A program made the position numbers and the translations under genes. From NCBI GenBank assembly GCA_964424455.1, contig CAYRJA010000003.1, positions 7,122 to 71,121 of the forward strand: DNA of 64,000 nucleotides. Direction: 5' to 3'. The DNA comes from CAYRJA01 sp964424455. GTDB lineage: Bacteria; Bacteroidota; Bacteroidia; Chitinophagales; UBA10324. Shown here piece by piece: positions 37,060 to 46,066 of this stretch. Under the pieces are notes generated by a model. It worked only from the letters and a program-made list of their open reading frames with translations. It was not told where the DNA came from and searched no databases. The first letter of the stretch is position 1. Every line of letters begins with the position of its first letter.

Positions 37060-38112
37060 TTATTTAATTATTTTTTCAGTAAACTGATTCCAGCCCTGAG
37101 CGGTAATATCATAAATGTTGTTCGACTTGCTAACTAACTTTATTCCATCTGTAACACTTGTAATGTGTCCTATTACAGATAGCAGCGGATTGTTTTTTAT
37201 CTTTTCAAAATCCTTTTGTGCTACAGTGAACAGCAATTCATAATCTTCTCCGCCACTCAATGCACAAGTAGTAGGATCAAGATTAAACTTCAGCGCCATG
37301 TTGTAGGTTTCTTCCGCAACCGGAATTTTATCTTCATACAACCGGCAGCCGACCTTTGAATTTTCGCAGATGTGAAGCACTTCGGAAGAAAGACCATCGG
37401 AAATGTCAATCATTGAAGTGGGGATTACTCCAAGCTGATCAAGTAATTCCACAATATCTTTTCTTGCTTCAGGCATCAATTGCCTGCCTACTAAGTATTT
37501 CTGATCTTCCAGATTGGGTTTAACGTTTGGGTTTTCAAGAAAAATTCTTTTCTCTCTTTCCAATAATTGCAAGCCGAGATAAGCTGCTCCCAAATCTCCT
37601 GACACACAGAGCAAATCGCTTTCTTTTGCAGTGCTTCTCAACACAACTTTCTTTTCATCTACTTCACCGATTGCTGTAACAGAAATAACCAAACCTTTGG
37701 TAGAATTGGAAGTATCTCCGCCAACCAGATCTATTTTATATTTCTCGCAAGCGTGATAAATCCCCTCATATAACTCACTTAACGCTTCCACCGAAAAACG
37801 ATTGGAAGCGGCAATAGAAACTGTTATCTGTTTCGGTATGGCATTCATCGCATACACATCAGAAAGATTCACAATAACAGACTTGTAGCCTAAATGTTTT
37901 AGCGGCACATACATCAAATCGAAATGAATTCCTTCAATAAGCAAATCGGTTGTTACAACTGTTCGTTTGTTATTGAATTGCAAAACGGCGGCATCATCAC
38001 CAACTCCTACAATGCTTGATTCATTTTTCAATTTAAAATTCTGAGTGAGGTGACGGATTAATCCGAATTCACCAATACTTGAGACTTCTGTTCGTTGCGT
38101 TGTTTCTTCCAT
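37060..38112 (-). CDS. thiL: Thiamine-monophosphate kinase
   Basis: 350 residues from ATG at 38112. The longer open frame (to 38304) overlaps the divergent gene and its promoter and lacks family similarity. Motifs: EFGLIRHLTQ, GVGDDAAVL (Mg/ATP), TTDLLIEGIHF, VSGDLGAAYLGLQLL and MIDISDGLSSEV, then LSGGEDYELLF. It phosphorylates thiamine monophosphate to the diphosphate. A TATTTTTG box at 38117-38124 on the minus strand lies only 4 bp from the ATG and supports this start. Confidence 0.93.
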   Translation of the reverse strand: MEETTQRTEVSSIGEFGLIRHLTQNFKLKNESSIVGVGDDAAVLQFNNKRTVVTTDLLIEGIHFDLMYVPLKHLGYKSVIVNLSDVYAMNAIPKQITVSIAASNRFSVEALSELYEGIYHACEKYKIDLVGGDTSNSTKGLVISVTAIGEVDEKKVVLRSTAKESDLLCVSGDLGAAYLGLQLLEREKRIFLENPNVKPNLEDQKYLVGRQLMPEARKDIVELLDQLGVIPTSMIDISDGLSSEVLHICENSKVGCRLYEDKIPVAEETYNMALKFNLDPTTCALSGGEDYELLFTVAQKDFEKIKNNPLLSVIGHITSVTDGIKLVSKSNNIYDITAQGWNQFTEKIIK

Positions 38113-38116
38113 AGTG

Positions 38117-38124
38117 CAAAAATA
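38117..38124 (-). promoter_or_regulatory. Minus-strand TATTTTTG promoter box for thiL
   Basis: Reverse complement CAAAAATA, an exact TAnnTTTG match, 4 bp upstream of the thiL ATG (38112). The transcript is predicted to be leaderless or nearly so. Confidence 0.6.
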
Positions 38125-38141
38125 ATGAAAGTCAGTATTGT

Positions 38142-38149
38142 TAAATTTG
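38142..38149 (+). promoter_or_regulatory. TAAATTTG promoter box for YcxB-like gene
   Basis: Exact TAnnTTTG match, 4 bp upstream of ATG 38154. It lies 17 bp from the thiL box on the other strand, so the two promoters must overlap. Confidence 0.6.
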
Positions 38150-38153
38150 CACA

Positions 38154-38660
38154 ATGATAAATCTGACTTTTCAATATACTCCTGAAGTTTTGCAGGAAGC
38201 ATACACACTTCACTACAAAAAAAACACTGTGTTACAAGGGAGACTCCTTCTGTTCTTAGGGATTTTATTAATTTGGACAGGGTTGCTTCTAATTCTGATT
38301 TCAAGAAATGAGGGAAGACAGATTCTTAACTATTCCTTTGTGGTTTATGGGTTGATTATAATCGTTGTCCATATCCGGACAATGAAAACGATAGGGAAAA
38401 GAATGTTTAAGCAACTGAAAAACTCACCTCAAACCATACAGATTGCTGTTACAGAAGAAGAGATTACAATGAAGACTGAAAGAGGAGAAACGATTATACA
38501 GTGGGAAAATTTTCAGCTTGCAGTTATCTCAGAAACTATAGTACTTCTGTATCCGACAAAATCTTCATTTTATATCTTTTCTAAAAAAGATTTTAAGGAT
38601 GATGAGTTTAACTCGTTTATTACAATGGTGAAACAGAAAATTCAAACTGTTAAACAGTAA
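38154..38660 (+). CDS. YcxB-like two-helix membrane protein
   Basis: 168 residues. The N-terminal part (LTFQYTPEVLQEAY) is cytosolic, then two membrane helices at about 28-80 (LLLFLGILLIWTGLLLILI and FVVYGLIIIVVHI). The C-terminal beta-rich domain (TMKTERGETIIQWENFQLA, LLYPTKSSFYIFSKKDF) matches the YcxB-like family. Function unknown. Divergent from thiL with 41 bp between starts. Confidence 0.7.
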   Translation: MINLTFQYTPEVLQEAYTLHYKKNTVLQGRLLLFLGILLIWTGLLLILISRNEGRQILNYSFVVYGLIIIVVHIRTMKTIGKRMFKQLKNSPQTIQIAVTEEEITMKTERGETIIQWENFQLAVISETIVLLYPTKSSFYIFSKKDFKDDEFNSFITMVKQKIQTVKQ

Positions 38661-38686
38661 TGAATAATCACAACAGGTACTGATGC

Positions 38687-40312
38687 TTACTTAATTCGCT
38701 GAATGTTGTAAATGTAAAATGATTCTTCGGGCACAATAGAAGGTGAAAATCTATTCAATAAAGTCATTTTAACTGAATCAATAAAGACCATTTCTGTAAC
38801 AGGCGTTCCGTTTGCATTCAACTGAGAGTTAGAAATGAAAATAACCGGCTCCTTTTTATTTCGTGTTAGCTTAAACACATCATCAATTACATTTTGGATA
38901 GGTAATCCGTGCTTTCGCAGATCGTCCCATTTGATAAATGTTCCGTACTCACTCCGCTCACAATAATACAACGGCTTATCAATCCATCCGGCAACTCCTA
39001 CAGCCATCATGTCGGAAAACCCAATCATCTCATATTTATTCAATTGCTCAGTCATTAAATATCTGCCGGTTGCTTCGTTTTGTGAAAAAACATTTACAAC
39101 ATCTGAATACCATGCAAATAAACCTGCAACCAATTGAACTAATAACAGAGGAAGCAGTATTACATATCTAACTTTATAAATCAGATTACTGAACTGTAAC
39201 AGAAAAGAAGGTATCAACTTTTGGTAAGCGTTGTCGGCAGATTTCATTTCTGCAAACCACCATGCCATAAAGAATATGATATACAGATGACCTACATAAC
39301 GCAGGTAAGGGAGATAGGTGAGATAAGTAAATCCGAGGATACCGAGAGTAGCGCCTATATAAAACAGAAATGCATTTCTATTGCGCAAAAACAAAACGGC
39401 AAAAAGCAACCATAATATAATTGAAATAGAAAAAATTTCATTGCTGATGTTCACCTGATCTTTAATTACAACATTTGAATTCCAGAATGTAAAAGCAGAG
39501 AAAACAGGCAGAGGAATAAAAGTGCGAACCATATCAGCCATTGCAAAACGCAATCTGGTCATGTCAAAATGATCCATAAACATGATATAGTTACGGCTGT
39601 GCTCGTTAGGTTTTATCTGCCAAGCTGATAATAGTAACCCGACTATAGCTATAATTATTCCTGCAATCAGGACTGAGGGTATTTTTTGAGGGCGTGTTGC
39701 AAATAAATCTACCATCCAAATTACAAACAGGCAACCAGCTATTATCAACGCATAAATATTGGTATTAGCCATCAGTAACAGTGTTACACTCAGGTACAAT
39801 ATATTTTTTGCCTTATTTTTATAAAGCGCCATAAACAATATCATGAAGAAAATTCCCGGGGCATAGTTGCGGGCAATCATAGCATATTCAAAAATCATAA
39901 AGTATCCTGCTGCAAACAACACTTTATGTAACCTTTTGAACGGTGAATATTTAGTGAAAAGAAAAATAGTGGCTACCGCAATCAGCCCGTGAAGCAGTTG
40001 CATACTAAACGGATTATCTGTAACACTTGTGAGTACAAACAACAATAAATGCCACAATGCCGGATGTCCTTCGTATTTCAGATTTTGGAAAAGCTCAGAA
40101 ATGCTGTGACTGTCACGTGCAATCAACCACGCCTGAATTTCATCCCGCCACGGTTCATGGTAAAATATTCCCAAGAATACAATAAGTGAATAAAGAGAAG
40201 CAATAAGCAGTGCAAAAACATTATCAGAGATAAAGAATTTTGACCTTGAATTTTCAGCCGGCTGAGCAGCAGGTACCGGTTGCTTTGTCTTTTTATGTTT
40301 TGCCTTAGCCAT
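38687..40312 (-). CDS. Multi-spanning membrane glycosyltransferase-like protein
   Basis: 541 residues with a Lys-rich N-terminus (AKAKHKKTKQPVPAAQ) and about 11 membrane helices. The first loop GIFYHEPWRDEIQAWLIARD carries the paired acidic residues usual for GT-C sugar transferases (PMT/ArnT type). A C-terminal soluble part has PVIFISNSQLNANG. Donor and acceptor are unknown. It begins 1 bp after the rnhB stop, so it is probably cotranscribed with it, which says little about function. Confidence 0.72.
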   Translation of the reverse strand: MAKAKHKKTKQPVPAAQPAENSRSKFFISDNVFALLIASLYSLIVFLGIFYHEPWRDEIQAWLIARDSHSISELFQNLKYEGHPALWHLLLFVLTSVTDNPFSMQLLHGLIAVATIFLFTKYSPFKRLHKVLFAAGYFMIFEYAMIARNYAPGIFFMILFMALYKNKAKNILYLSVTLLLMANTNIYALIIAGCLFVIWMVDLFATRPQKIPSVLIAGIIIAIVGLLLSAWQIKPNEHSRNYIMFMDHFDMTRLRFAMADMVRTFIPLPVFSAFTFWNSNVVIKDQVNISNEIFSISIILWLLFAVLFLRNRNAFLFYIGATLGILGFTYLTYLPYLRYVGHLYIIFFMAWWFAEMKSADNAYQKLIPSFLLQFSNLIYKVRYVILLPLLLVQLVAGLFAWYSDVVNVFSQNEATGRYLMTEQLNKYEMIGFSDMMAVGVAGWIDKPLYYCERSEYGTFIKWDDLRKHGLPIQNVIDDVFKLTRNKKEPVIFISNSQLNANGTPVTEMVFIDSVKMTLLNRFSPSIVPEESFYIYNIQRIK

Positions 40313-40313
40313 A

Positions 40314-40943
40314 CTATGCGTTAAATAAACTCATTTGAGAATCAACTCCCAACAGGTTGAATGTAGTGCGATGATGTTCTGTAACACCAAATTCACGGAT
40401 AGCAGCACGATGTTCAATGGTAGGATATCCTTTGTTTCTATCCCATCCATAGTTTGGATAATTCTTATGAAGTTTCAGTAAGTACTCATCCCGATGGGTT
40501 TTAGCGAGAACGGAAGCGGCAGCGATTGAAGCATAAGTCGCATCACCTTTTACGATACAGCGATGTTCAATTGCTTTGTATTGTTTAAATCTGTTTCCGT
40601 CAATGAGTAACAACTCAGGTGTTACAGAGAGTTTATTAAGCGCCCTGTGCATAGCAAGAAAAGAAGCATTCAGGATATTAATTTCATCAATCTCTGTATT
40701 ACTAACTGAGGCTACTGCCCAGGCAATAGCCTTTTCCTCTATAACAGATCGAAGCAGATTTCGGTCTTCTTCATTCATTTGCTTAGAGTCATTGAGCAGG
40801 TTGTGTGAAAATTTTTTTGGAAGAATAACGGTTGCGGCAAATACAGGACCTGCCAAACAGCCGCGACCTGCTTCATCGCATCCGGCTTCTATTTTATTTT
40901 TAAGGAAAAATTTCTTTAACAATCTGATAATTGATTTTGCCAA
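40314..40943 (-). CDS. rnhB: Ribonuclease HII
   Basis: Up to 209 residues. Catalytic acidic residues are seen in [15 protein letters not shown], with the further acid in LLIDGNRF and in [21 protein letters not shown]. It removes RNA from RNA-DNA hybrids. No ATG lies in the N-terminal part: the frame starts at a TTG (40943), or at another TTG 21 bases inside (40922), directly before [13 protein letters not shown]. Start uncertain for that reason. Confidence 0.92.
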   Translation of the reverse strand: MAKSIIRLLKKFFLKNKIEAGCDEAGRGCLAGPVFAATVILPKKFSHNLLNDSKQMNEEDRNLLRSVIEEKAIAWAVASVSNTEIDEINILNASFLAMHRALNKLSVTPELLLIDGNRFKQYKAIEHRCIVKGDATYASIAAASVLAKTHRDEYLLKLHKNYPNYGWDRNKGYPTIEHRAAIREFGVTEHHRTTFNLLGVDSQMSLFNA

Positions 40944-41041
40944 TTTAGAAAATCAGTATCTCTGAATCCGAAAAAATATTTAACACTGAAATTTTCTCTG
41001 GGAATAACTATCTATTTCAGACGACTCTCTTTATATAAAAC

Positions 41042-41692
41042 TCAATTTTGCACTTTTCCACCGTAAGCCAAATCACCGGCATCACCGAGTCCGGGAACGA
41101 TATATGCTTTAGAATTCAGTTCATCATCAATAGCGCCTGTCCAAATAGTAAAATCAGTCAGATTGTTTTGTACCTTTTCCACTCCGGCTTTACTGGCAAT
41201 AACACAAACAATATGTGTATGTTTGGGTTTGCCAAATTTGTAAATCTGTTTCAGAGTCATTACCATGGAAGAACCGGTGGCAAGCATCGGGTCAACAATG
41301 ATTAATATTTTGTTGTCAAGTGAAGCGCTTGCTAAATATTCTAAACGGATTTCAAAAGATCCATCTTCCAAGTGATGACGATAAGCGCTGATGAATGCAT
41401 TATCAGCATGGTCAAAATAATTGAGTACGCCTCTGTGCAATGGAAGTCCTGCCCGCAGAATGGTTCCAAGTATCGGCTGTTCTTTTAGTAAAGGAACATC
41501 CAAAGTTCCTAGAGGTGTTACAATTCTTTTGTTTTCATACTCTAATGTCTTACTGATTTCATAAGCGCAAATTTCACCGAAGCGCTCTATGTTTTTTCTG
41601 AATCGCATCCGGTCATGCTGTGTGTCTAAGCTGCGAATTTCAGAGACAAACTGGTTAACTAACGAATGTTGTTTTGAGAGGTCAACTATCAT
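41042..41692 (-). CDS. upp: Uracil phosphoribosyltransferase
   Basis: 216 residues. The PRPP-binding loop is IIVDPMLATGSSMVMTL near 130. Other motifs are GTILRAGLPLHRGVL and the C-terminal PGLGDAGDLAYG. It converts uracil and PRPP to UMP in pyrimidine salvage. It follows the FemAB-like gene by 3 bp on the minus strand, so it is the last gene of the run from 44615. Confidence 0.93.
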   Translation of the reverse strand: MIVDLSKQHSLVNQFVSEIRSLDTQHDRMRFRKNIERFGEICAYEISKTLEYENKRIVTPLGTLDVPLLKEQPILGTILRAGLPLHRGVLNYFDHADNAFISAYRHHLEDGSFEIRLEYLASASLDNKILIIVDPMLATGSSMVMTLKQIYKFGKPKHTHIVCVIASKAGVEKVQNNLTDFTIWTGAIDDELNSKAYIVPGLGDAGDLAYGGKVQN

Positions 41693-41695
41693 ATT

Positions 41696-42622
41696 TTATT
41701 TCTTTAAAATTTTCATCCACCAAGGTATATTATTTCTTCTGATGAACGGATAAAACACTTCATGTGAGCCAAAACCTTTGTAAAATTTTGAGATGGAAGA
41801 AATTTCAGAACCTTCAAAGTCGAAAATTAAATCAGAGTGCTCATATTTCTCCAATACAAAATCAATTAACCTGAACATCGCTCCATTCTTTCTTCCGGTT
41901 TCATTGGAAGAAGGGAAAATATTAATGATGAACCTTTTTGATCGGACAAAGAATCCTGCGGCACAAATCTGTCCATCGTTGCCTGTTACACCAATAATTT
42001 CTCCGGAGCTATTTTTCAAAACAGAATCCATCAGGTTTTTAAGTCGTTCATAGTCTTTTGACTTTATTTCATTTACCCTGTCACCTTGATTTTTTCTGAA
42101 TAGTGAAATCAAAGTTTCAGGCGAAACATTATCTGTAACACTAAGATTTCCTTTCCGGGCTTTCTTTAGATTCCTTTTTGTATTTTCATTATATCCTGAA
42201 GTAATCTTACTATGATTATTATTCAGTAATAAATGATGGGTAAGTTTCTTTTTTACTGAAAACAAGTTTCCCGAATAATCATTATCTGCATTAAGATTTA
42301 TTTCAATGAGTTTAAATTCTTCAGGGATGTTTTCTAAAAAGGCATTTACAAGCTCAGGAGTAATTTTCTGAGTAGAGAAAATTCCAAGCTGCTGGGTGAA
42401 GAACGGCTGATATAAATAAGATATGCCGGCTTTCTTTTTCCATGTTAATGGGAAAACAGATTCATAATCATTCAGTACTAAAGCATCCCAACTGTAACAG
42501 ACACTGTTCAAATACCAGGAATAAGCATAGGGTAATTCATTTATAGAATGGGCTATACACTCATCCCACTTTTTCATATCAACCCTATCTTGAGAGAGAT
42601 AAAGGATTTTACTCTCGCGCAT
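41696..42622 (-). CDS. FemAB/GNAT-like peptidyl- or acyltransferase
   Basis: 308 residues from Met at 42622 (MRESKILYLSQDRVD). A start at 42640 is also possible but overlaps the upstream gene more. The N-terminal half has AYSWYLNSVCYSWDALV, and the C-terminal half has GYNENTKRNLKKARK near 145 and GAMFRLIDFVLEKY, both typical of BioF2/FemAB-like GNAT proteins that use aminoacyl-tRNA or acyl-CoA. ENTKRNLKKA matches the basic helix of that group. Substrate unknown; a cell-wall or surface-glycan role is inferred from the deacetylase-like neighbour. Confidence 0.7.
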   Translation of the reverse strand: MRESKILYLSQDRVDMKKWDECIAHSINELPYAYSWYLNSVCYSWDALVLNDYESVFPLTWKKKAGISYLYQPFFTQQLGIFSTQKITPELVNAFLENIPEEFKLIEINLNADNDYSGNLFSVKKKLTHHLLLNNNHSKITSGYNENTKRNLKKARKGNLSVTDNVSPETLISLFRKNQGDRVNEIKSKDYERLKNLMDSVLKNSSGEIIGVTGNDGQICAAGFFVRSKRFIINIFPSSNETGRKNGAMFRLIDFVLEKYEHSDLIFDFEGSEISSISKFYKGFGSHEVFYPFIRRNNIPWWMKILKK

Positions 42623-43913
42623 AGGCAATAAATTCTTCAAAATATTTATTCCATCCTTTCCATACGCTTGTCTTACTGATTAAATCGTTGTGGGCAATGA
42701 ATATAAAAGTCCCCTGAACGCTTTTAACTTCATTCACTAATAACTTCAACTCTTCTAATGCTGATTTGGGAGAGAGTTTGAGATAGTAATGCAGTGTTGA
42801 ATCCATTGCGGCAAATGGAAATATCTTCAGATTGGTTTGCTCATCTTTCAACAAATCGTAGAAATAAAAAGGAGAGGCAATGCTTGCGCGGAAACCAAGA
42901 ATGGAAGCATGTCCCAACGACCAGTCTTCTTGCATACCTAATGCAATCAATGTGCGGTAGGTATTGGGAAAAGTAATTTTCAGATAATGCTGGCGGCTAC
43001 GCACAATCTGCTTTCCGGTAATGGAATTAAGCCGGGCAATTTCCATTTCTAAGTTTTTGGGCTTCGTGTTGGATGAATAGCTGGGGTGCAATCCTATTAA
43101 AAACCGCTCAGATATTTTTTTAATCCATTGACGGAGAGTTCCGCTTCTCCATGAAATGTTTTTGTCATACTTACTGTAATTTCCCATAGGGAAAAAATAC
43201 ACAGGATAAACTCTGTATGTGTTGCTGATGGAAAGCTGGTCTTCAAAAGTATCATACGGATCTTGTTCTTCACCGGCTAAAACACTTTTACGCAGAGTAA
43301 AAAACTCCCAGTCCCGCTTCAGCAAGGATTTAACCATAGACCCTTTCGAACGTAAAAAACCTCTCCCCTTAAAGCGAAAAGCAATATCAATATCATAAGT
43401 AAGAATGAACTGATATTCTTTGGCAGGGAAAATCAAGGAAGGAAAGAATTTCTGTAACAGTTCTTTAATGTGCAACGCATAGTGGTTTACCAGAGGTTCA
43501 TTGTAAAATGCCTTGAAGTAACTAATACTCTTTTCGCCGCGAAAACGATCGTACTTGTCACCTTTGAACGGGAGGTATTCCTCATAACGGCTTACCAAAA
43601 AAAAACTTGCAGCCAGCGGGTCATAGGGAAGGTCGGCACGTTCGTGGTTAGAGAAGAGAGTAACACGTTTTTTATATTCCCCGTAATCCATCCGCTGCGG
43701 GTGCACCTCCTTTTCAAATAAAATGGTGTGTGGATATATATGAATACCTTCCGAAAGAATATCCTTGGTATAGTTGATTTTGGGTCCATCATAATTATAG
43801 AACTTATCTATACTCGTGGTAAAATCAACATCCACTTCCAGCAAATCTCTGAAAATCAGATCCGCTATATACTGAAGCCGCGCAGTTACCTGTATAGAAT
43901 ATATTAATACCAT
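42609..43913 (-). CDS. Polysaccharide deacetylase-like protein (DUF7033 type)
   Basis: 434 residues. Residues about 1-150 are the DUF7033-like domain (DPLAASFFLVSRYEEYLP; KAFYNEPLVNHYA). The NodB-like half starts at QFILTYDIDIAFRFKG (TYD motif with the metal-binding Asp), then LIGLHPSYSSN with the His, and ends with FIFIAHNDLIS. Typical NodB zinc ligands (H-x3-H) are not clear, so catalysis is uncertain. It overlaps the FemAB-like gene by a few bases and lies downstream of the HCDH-like gene by 15 bp. Confidence 0.75.
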   Translation of the reverse strand: MVLIYSIQVTARLQYIADLIFRDLLEVDVDFTTSIDKFYNYDGPKINYTKDILSEGIHIYPHTILFEKEVHPQRMDYGEYKKRVTLFSNHERADLPYDPLAASFFLVSRYEEYLPFKGDKYDRFRGEKSISYFKAFYNEPLVNHYALHIKELLQKFFPSLIFPAKEYQFILTYDIDIAFRFKGRGFLRSKGSMVKSLLKRDWEFFTLRKSVLAGEEQDPYDTFEDQLSISNTYRVYPVYFFPMGNYSKYDKNISWRSGTLRQWIKKISERFLIGLHPSYSSNTKPKNLEMEIARLNSITGKQIVRSRQHYLKITFPNTYRTLIALGMQEDWSLGHASILGFRASIASPFYFYDLLKDEQTNLKIFPFAAMDSTLHYYLKLSPKSALEELKLLVNEVKSVQGTFIFIAHNDLISKTSVWKGWNKYFEEFIAYARE

Positions 43914-43928
43914 TTTCAGAGGCTAAAA

Positions 43929-44615
43929 TTAAGAGTAAAAAGTTTGTTTACTGTCATACATTGATTTTATCAGCGAGGAGATATTGTACCGGATATCTTT
44001 ATGCGCATTTTGTACCGCAAGCAGTGTCTCGTAAATATTTTTTATTCCAATACGGTCTGCCCACTCAAATGGTCCGAATGGATAGGCAGTACCCAGCTTC
44101 ATCCCTTTGTCAATATCCGATTCAGACGCCGTTCCTTCTTCCAATGCCCAACAGGCTTCATTCACCAGCATAGCAATGATGCGCGGTGTTACCATTCCCA
44201 CACTGTCCTTCACCTCTTTCCATTTCCAGTTGAGTTGATTACTTATGGCAGCGAATTTTCCTTTTGACTTTTCATCAGGAAAAGAAACTTCCAGCAGCTT
44301 TCTGTTAATAAATCCGGGGAGAGAATTTACGCCAATAAAAAAACATTTTACAGAAGTAACATCCTCACATATTCCCGCTAAAGATTTTTTTACTGCACAA
44401 CCTAAAACCGGTTTGCCTGACAGATTTTTATATAGATGAATCCGTTCAGGGAATTCATCAAGATTTAGGTCTACAATCAACTCAAACTCGTTAAAATAAT
44501 CTTCCGTTTTATCTTTTAGCTCTTTATAAGAAGTCATCACGACTAAATCTTTTTCCGAGATTATTCCCTGAAACTCACTTAATCGCCTGGAGCTTCCCAA
44601 AGCAAGGATTTTCAT
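43929..44615 (-). CDS. 3-hydroxyacyl-CoA dehydrogenase C-terminal-like protein
   Basis: 228 residues. The C-terminal half (residues ~125-228) is an HCDH helical domain: RIIAMLVNEACWALEEGTASESDIDKGM (here split: RIIAMLVNEACWALEEG, ASESDIDKGMKLGTAYPFGP). The N-terminal half should be a Rossmann fold, but the GxGxxG loop is replaced by LALGSSRRLSEF, so NAD binding is doubtful. Full-length enzymes are about 280 residues. It heads the leftward run to upp. The fatty-acid role suggested by homology may not hold. Confidence 0.7.
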   Translation of the reverse strand: MKILALGSSRRLSEFQGIISEKDLVVMTSYKELKDKTEDYFNEFELIVDLNLDEFPERIHLYKNLSGKPVLGCAVKKSLAGICEDVTSVKCFFIGVNSLPGFINRKLLEVSFPDEKSKGKFAAISNQLNWKWKEVKDSVGMVTPRIIAMLVNEACWALEEGTASESDIDKGMKLGTAYPFGPFEWADRIGIKNIYETLLAVQNAHKDIRYNISSLIKSMYDSKQTFYS

Positions 44616-44939
44616 AAATAAAAGATGGAGAATTTTTCTGCAAATCTAATCAAGCACTATTATAGTTGTTGTGTATTGCACCTGTATCATAGCCGAAGAT
44701 TATTCCGGCTTCTTTCGAAGTACAGCAAATTCTCTACATAACACCCTAAAGAAAAAACTCAATCTCTTACCAAATAGAAATAAAATAAGAGAGAAAGAGT
44801 TGCGTTAATAAATATTAGCGCCTAAAGTATAATTCACAAATTATCTTTACGCTCCAGACAGAATATCGTGCCTTGTTATTTTCTGTTTCTCATTATTAAC
44901 CGACAACACTCCGGCTGTTACAATACTAACTTTACCGAT
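44616..44939. other. 324-bp divergent intergenic region
   Basis: It holds the leftward promoter box at 44641 and, near 44930, AT-rich TAACTTTA before the orphan gene. An iterated TGTTACA word lies at 44916. Nothing else is recognised. A longer GTG-start frame for the orphan gene (from 44868) runs through it but looks non-coding. Confidence 0.5.
44641..44648 (-). promoter_or_regulatory. Minus-strand TAGATTTG promoter box
   Basis: Reverse complement CAAATCTA, an exact TAnnTTTG match 25 bp upstream of the HCDH-like gene start (44615). It probably drives the leftward run to upp. Confidence 0.6.
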
Positions 44940-45932
44940 ATGTCTTTACGACTATATAATCCGATTGAAAATTTACACTTTGATGAAAAAGACTGCTTCC
45001 TCACCGGCACTGAACTTTCTGCTTCCGACGAATCTATCACCGTATTTCCTGAATGGGTGCTGAATCGCTATAACATGGGTGATTCTAAATTCACGATGAT
45101 GGATAATGTTACTTCTTTCCTGCACAAAGATTTTAAATTACCATGCTCGGAGATAGTAAGAAATGCTTTCTCCGTATTGGATAATGAAGTACAAACCGCT
45201 TTTGACGGAGGATATGATGCCGTCCGTTCTTTGAATGAACAAAGACTTTTTCTTTGGATGGGCAGAATGGTTTACGGTGTATTGTATCATGATTTGCTGA
45301 TTGAGAGAGAAAATTGCAGGAAGAGAAAATCCGAATTTAAAATCTCTCCTATTCTGAAAAAAAGGTTTGCGCTGTTTCATCTGATGCTCCAGTCGCTAAT
45401 CTCGCCAATTCGTTTCGGAGGTATAAAACCATGGAACATGACGATAGTGAGACTCAAGTACTCAAAAGACATTTTCAATTATCGCGATGATAGTGTTAAT
45501 CTTATTTTTTCTGTTGGTGTTAACGGCTTCGGTATAATAGGAATGTTACAGGATAACGGTATGGTGAAACAAAATGAAAAGGATATTCTGGATAAAATAG
45601 GCAGTACTATGCTGCACCCTGTTCAGTTTGAGGAACTGAAAGCAAGATTTGTTTATTCAAGATACCTGTTACAGTACAGACCTGAATATCATATTAAACA
45701 ATTTGACGAGAGCATAGTTATAGAATCTGAATCTGTAACAGTTAAAGACGTCATACCGCTGTTTGCAAAATGGGATGATAAAATGTTTGCCGATGTGCTT
45801 TCTGAATACTGGAAACCCTGGGGACTTCAGAAAAAAGATATTTATACAGCGCCCAATGCCCCCATCAGTTTTCTGAAAGATGAATATTCTAATCAATTCA
45901 TTATTCCGGAAAGTATAAAACTCCCTTTTTAG
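44940..45932 (+). CDS. Uncharacterised 330-residue protein
   Basis: 330 residues from ATG 44940 (MSLRLYNPIENLHFDEKD). The upstream GTG extension is low-quality sequence and is left out. No signal peptide or membrane span. Features: FPEWVLNRYNMGDSKF near 32, a basic stretch ENCRKRKSEFKISP, a conserved-looking GGIKPWNMTIVRLKY near 160, and WDDKMFADVLSEYWKPWG near the end. I do not recognise the family. A lone gene between a leftward run and mqo. Four iterated TGTWACA words are in or near it. Confidence 0.6.
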   Translation: MSLRLYNPIENLHFDEKDCFLTGTELSASDESITVFPEWVLNRYNMGDSKFTMMDNVTSFLHKDFKLPCSEIVRNAFSVLDNEVQTAFDGGYDAVRSLNEQRLFLWMGRMVYGVLYHDLLIERENCRKRKSEFKISPILKKRFALFHLMLQSLISPIRFGGIKPWNMTIVRLKYSKDIFNYRDDSVNLIFSVGVNGFGIIGMLQDNGMVKQNEKDILDKIGSTMLHPVQFEELKARFVYSRYLLQYRPEYHIKQFDESIVIESESVTVKDVIPLFAKWDDKMFADVLSEYWKPWGLQKKDIYTAPNAPISFLKDEYSNQFIIPESIKLPF

Positions 45933-46066
45933 CCATATATGACATCTCTAAAAAAATAAATCAAAACAGGAACGAGATAGTAATACTGCCTGTTACAATT
46001 TCGTACTTACTTAAAAAGTATATCTTCAACTGAATAGATTTTTATTAATTCTTTATCATTTAAGAT

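Noticed and set aside
37053..38154. TPP riboswitch near thiL
   Set aside because: Only 41 bp lie upstream of thiL, too short for a THI-box element, and no conserved core is seen.
38113..38304. Longer N-terminus of ThiL up to 38304
   Set aside because: It overlaps the divergent gene and both promoter boxes; the family starts near EFGLI, and an ATG at 38112 fits.
44868..44939. GTG-start extension of the orphan gene
   Set aside because: The 24 extra residues are Cys/Tyr-rich low-quality sequence without any box upstream; ATG 44940 is preferred.
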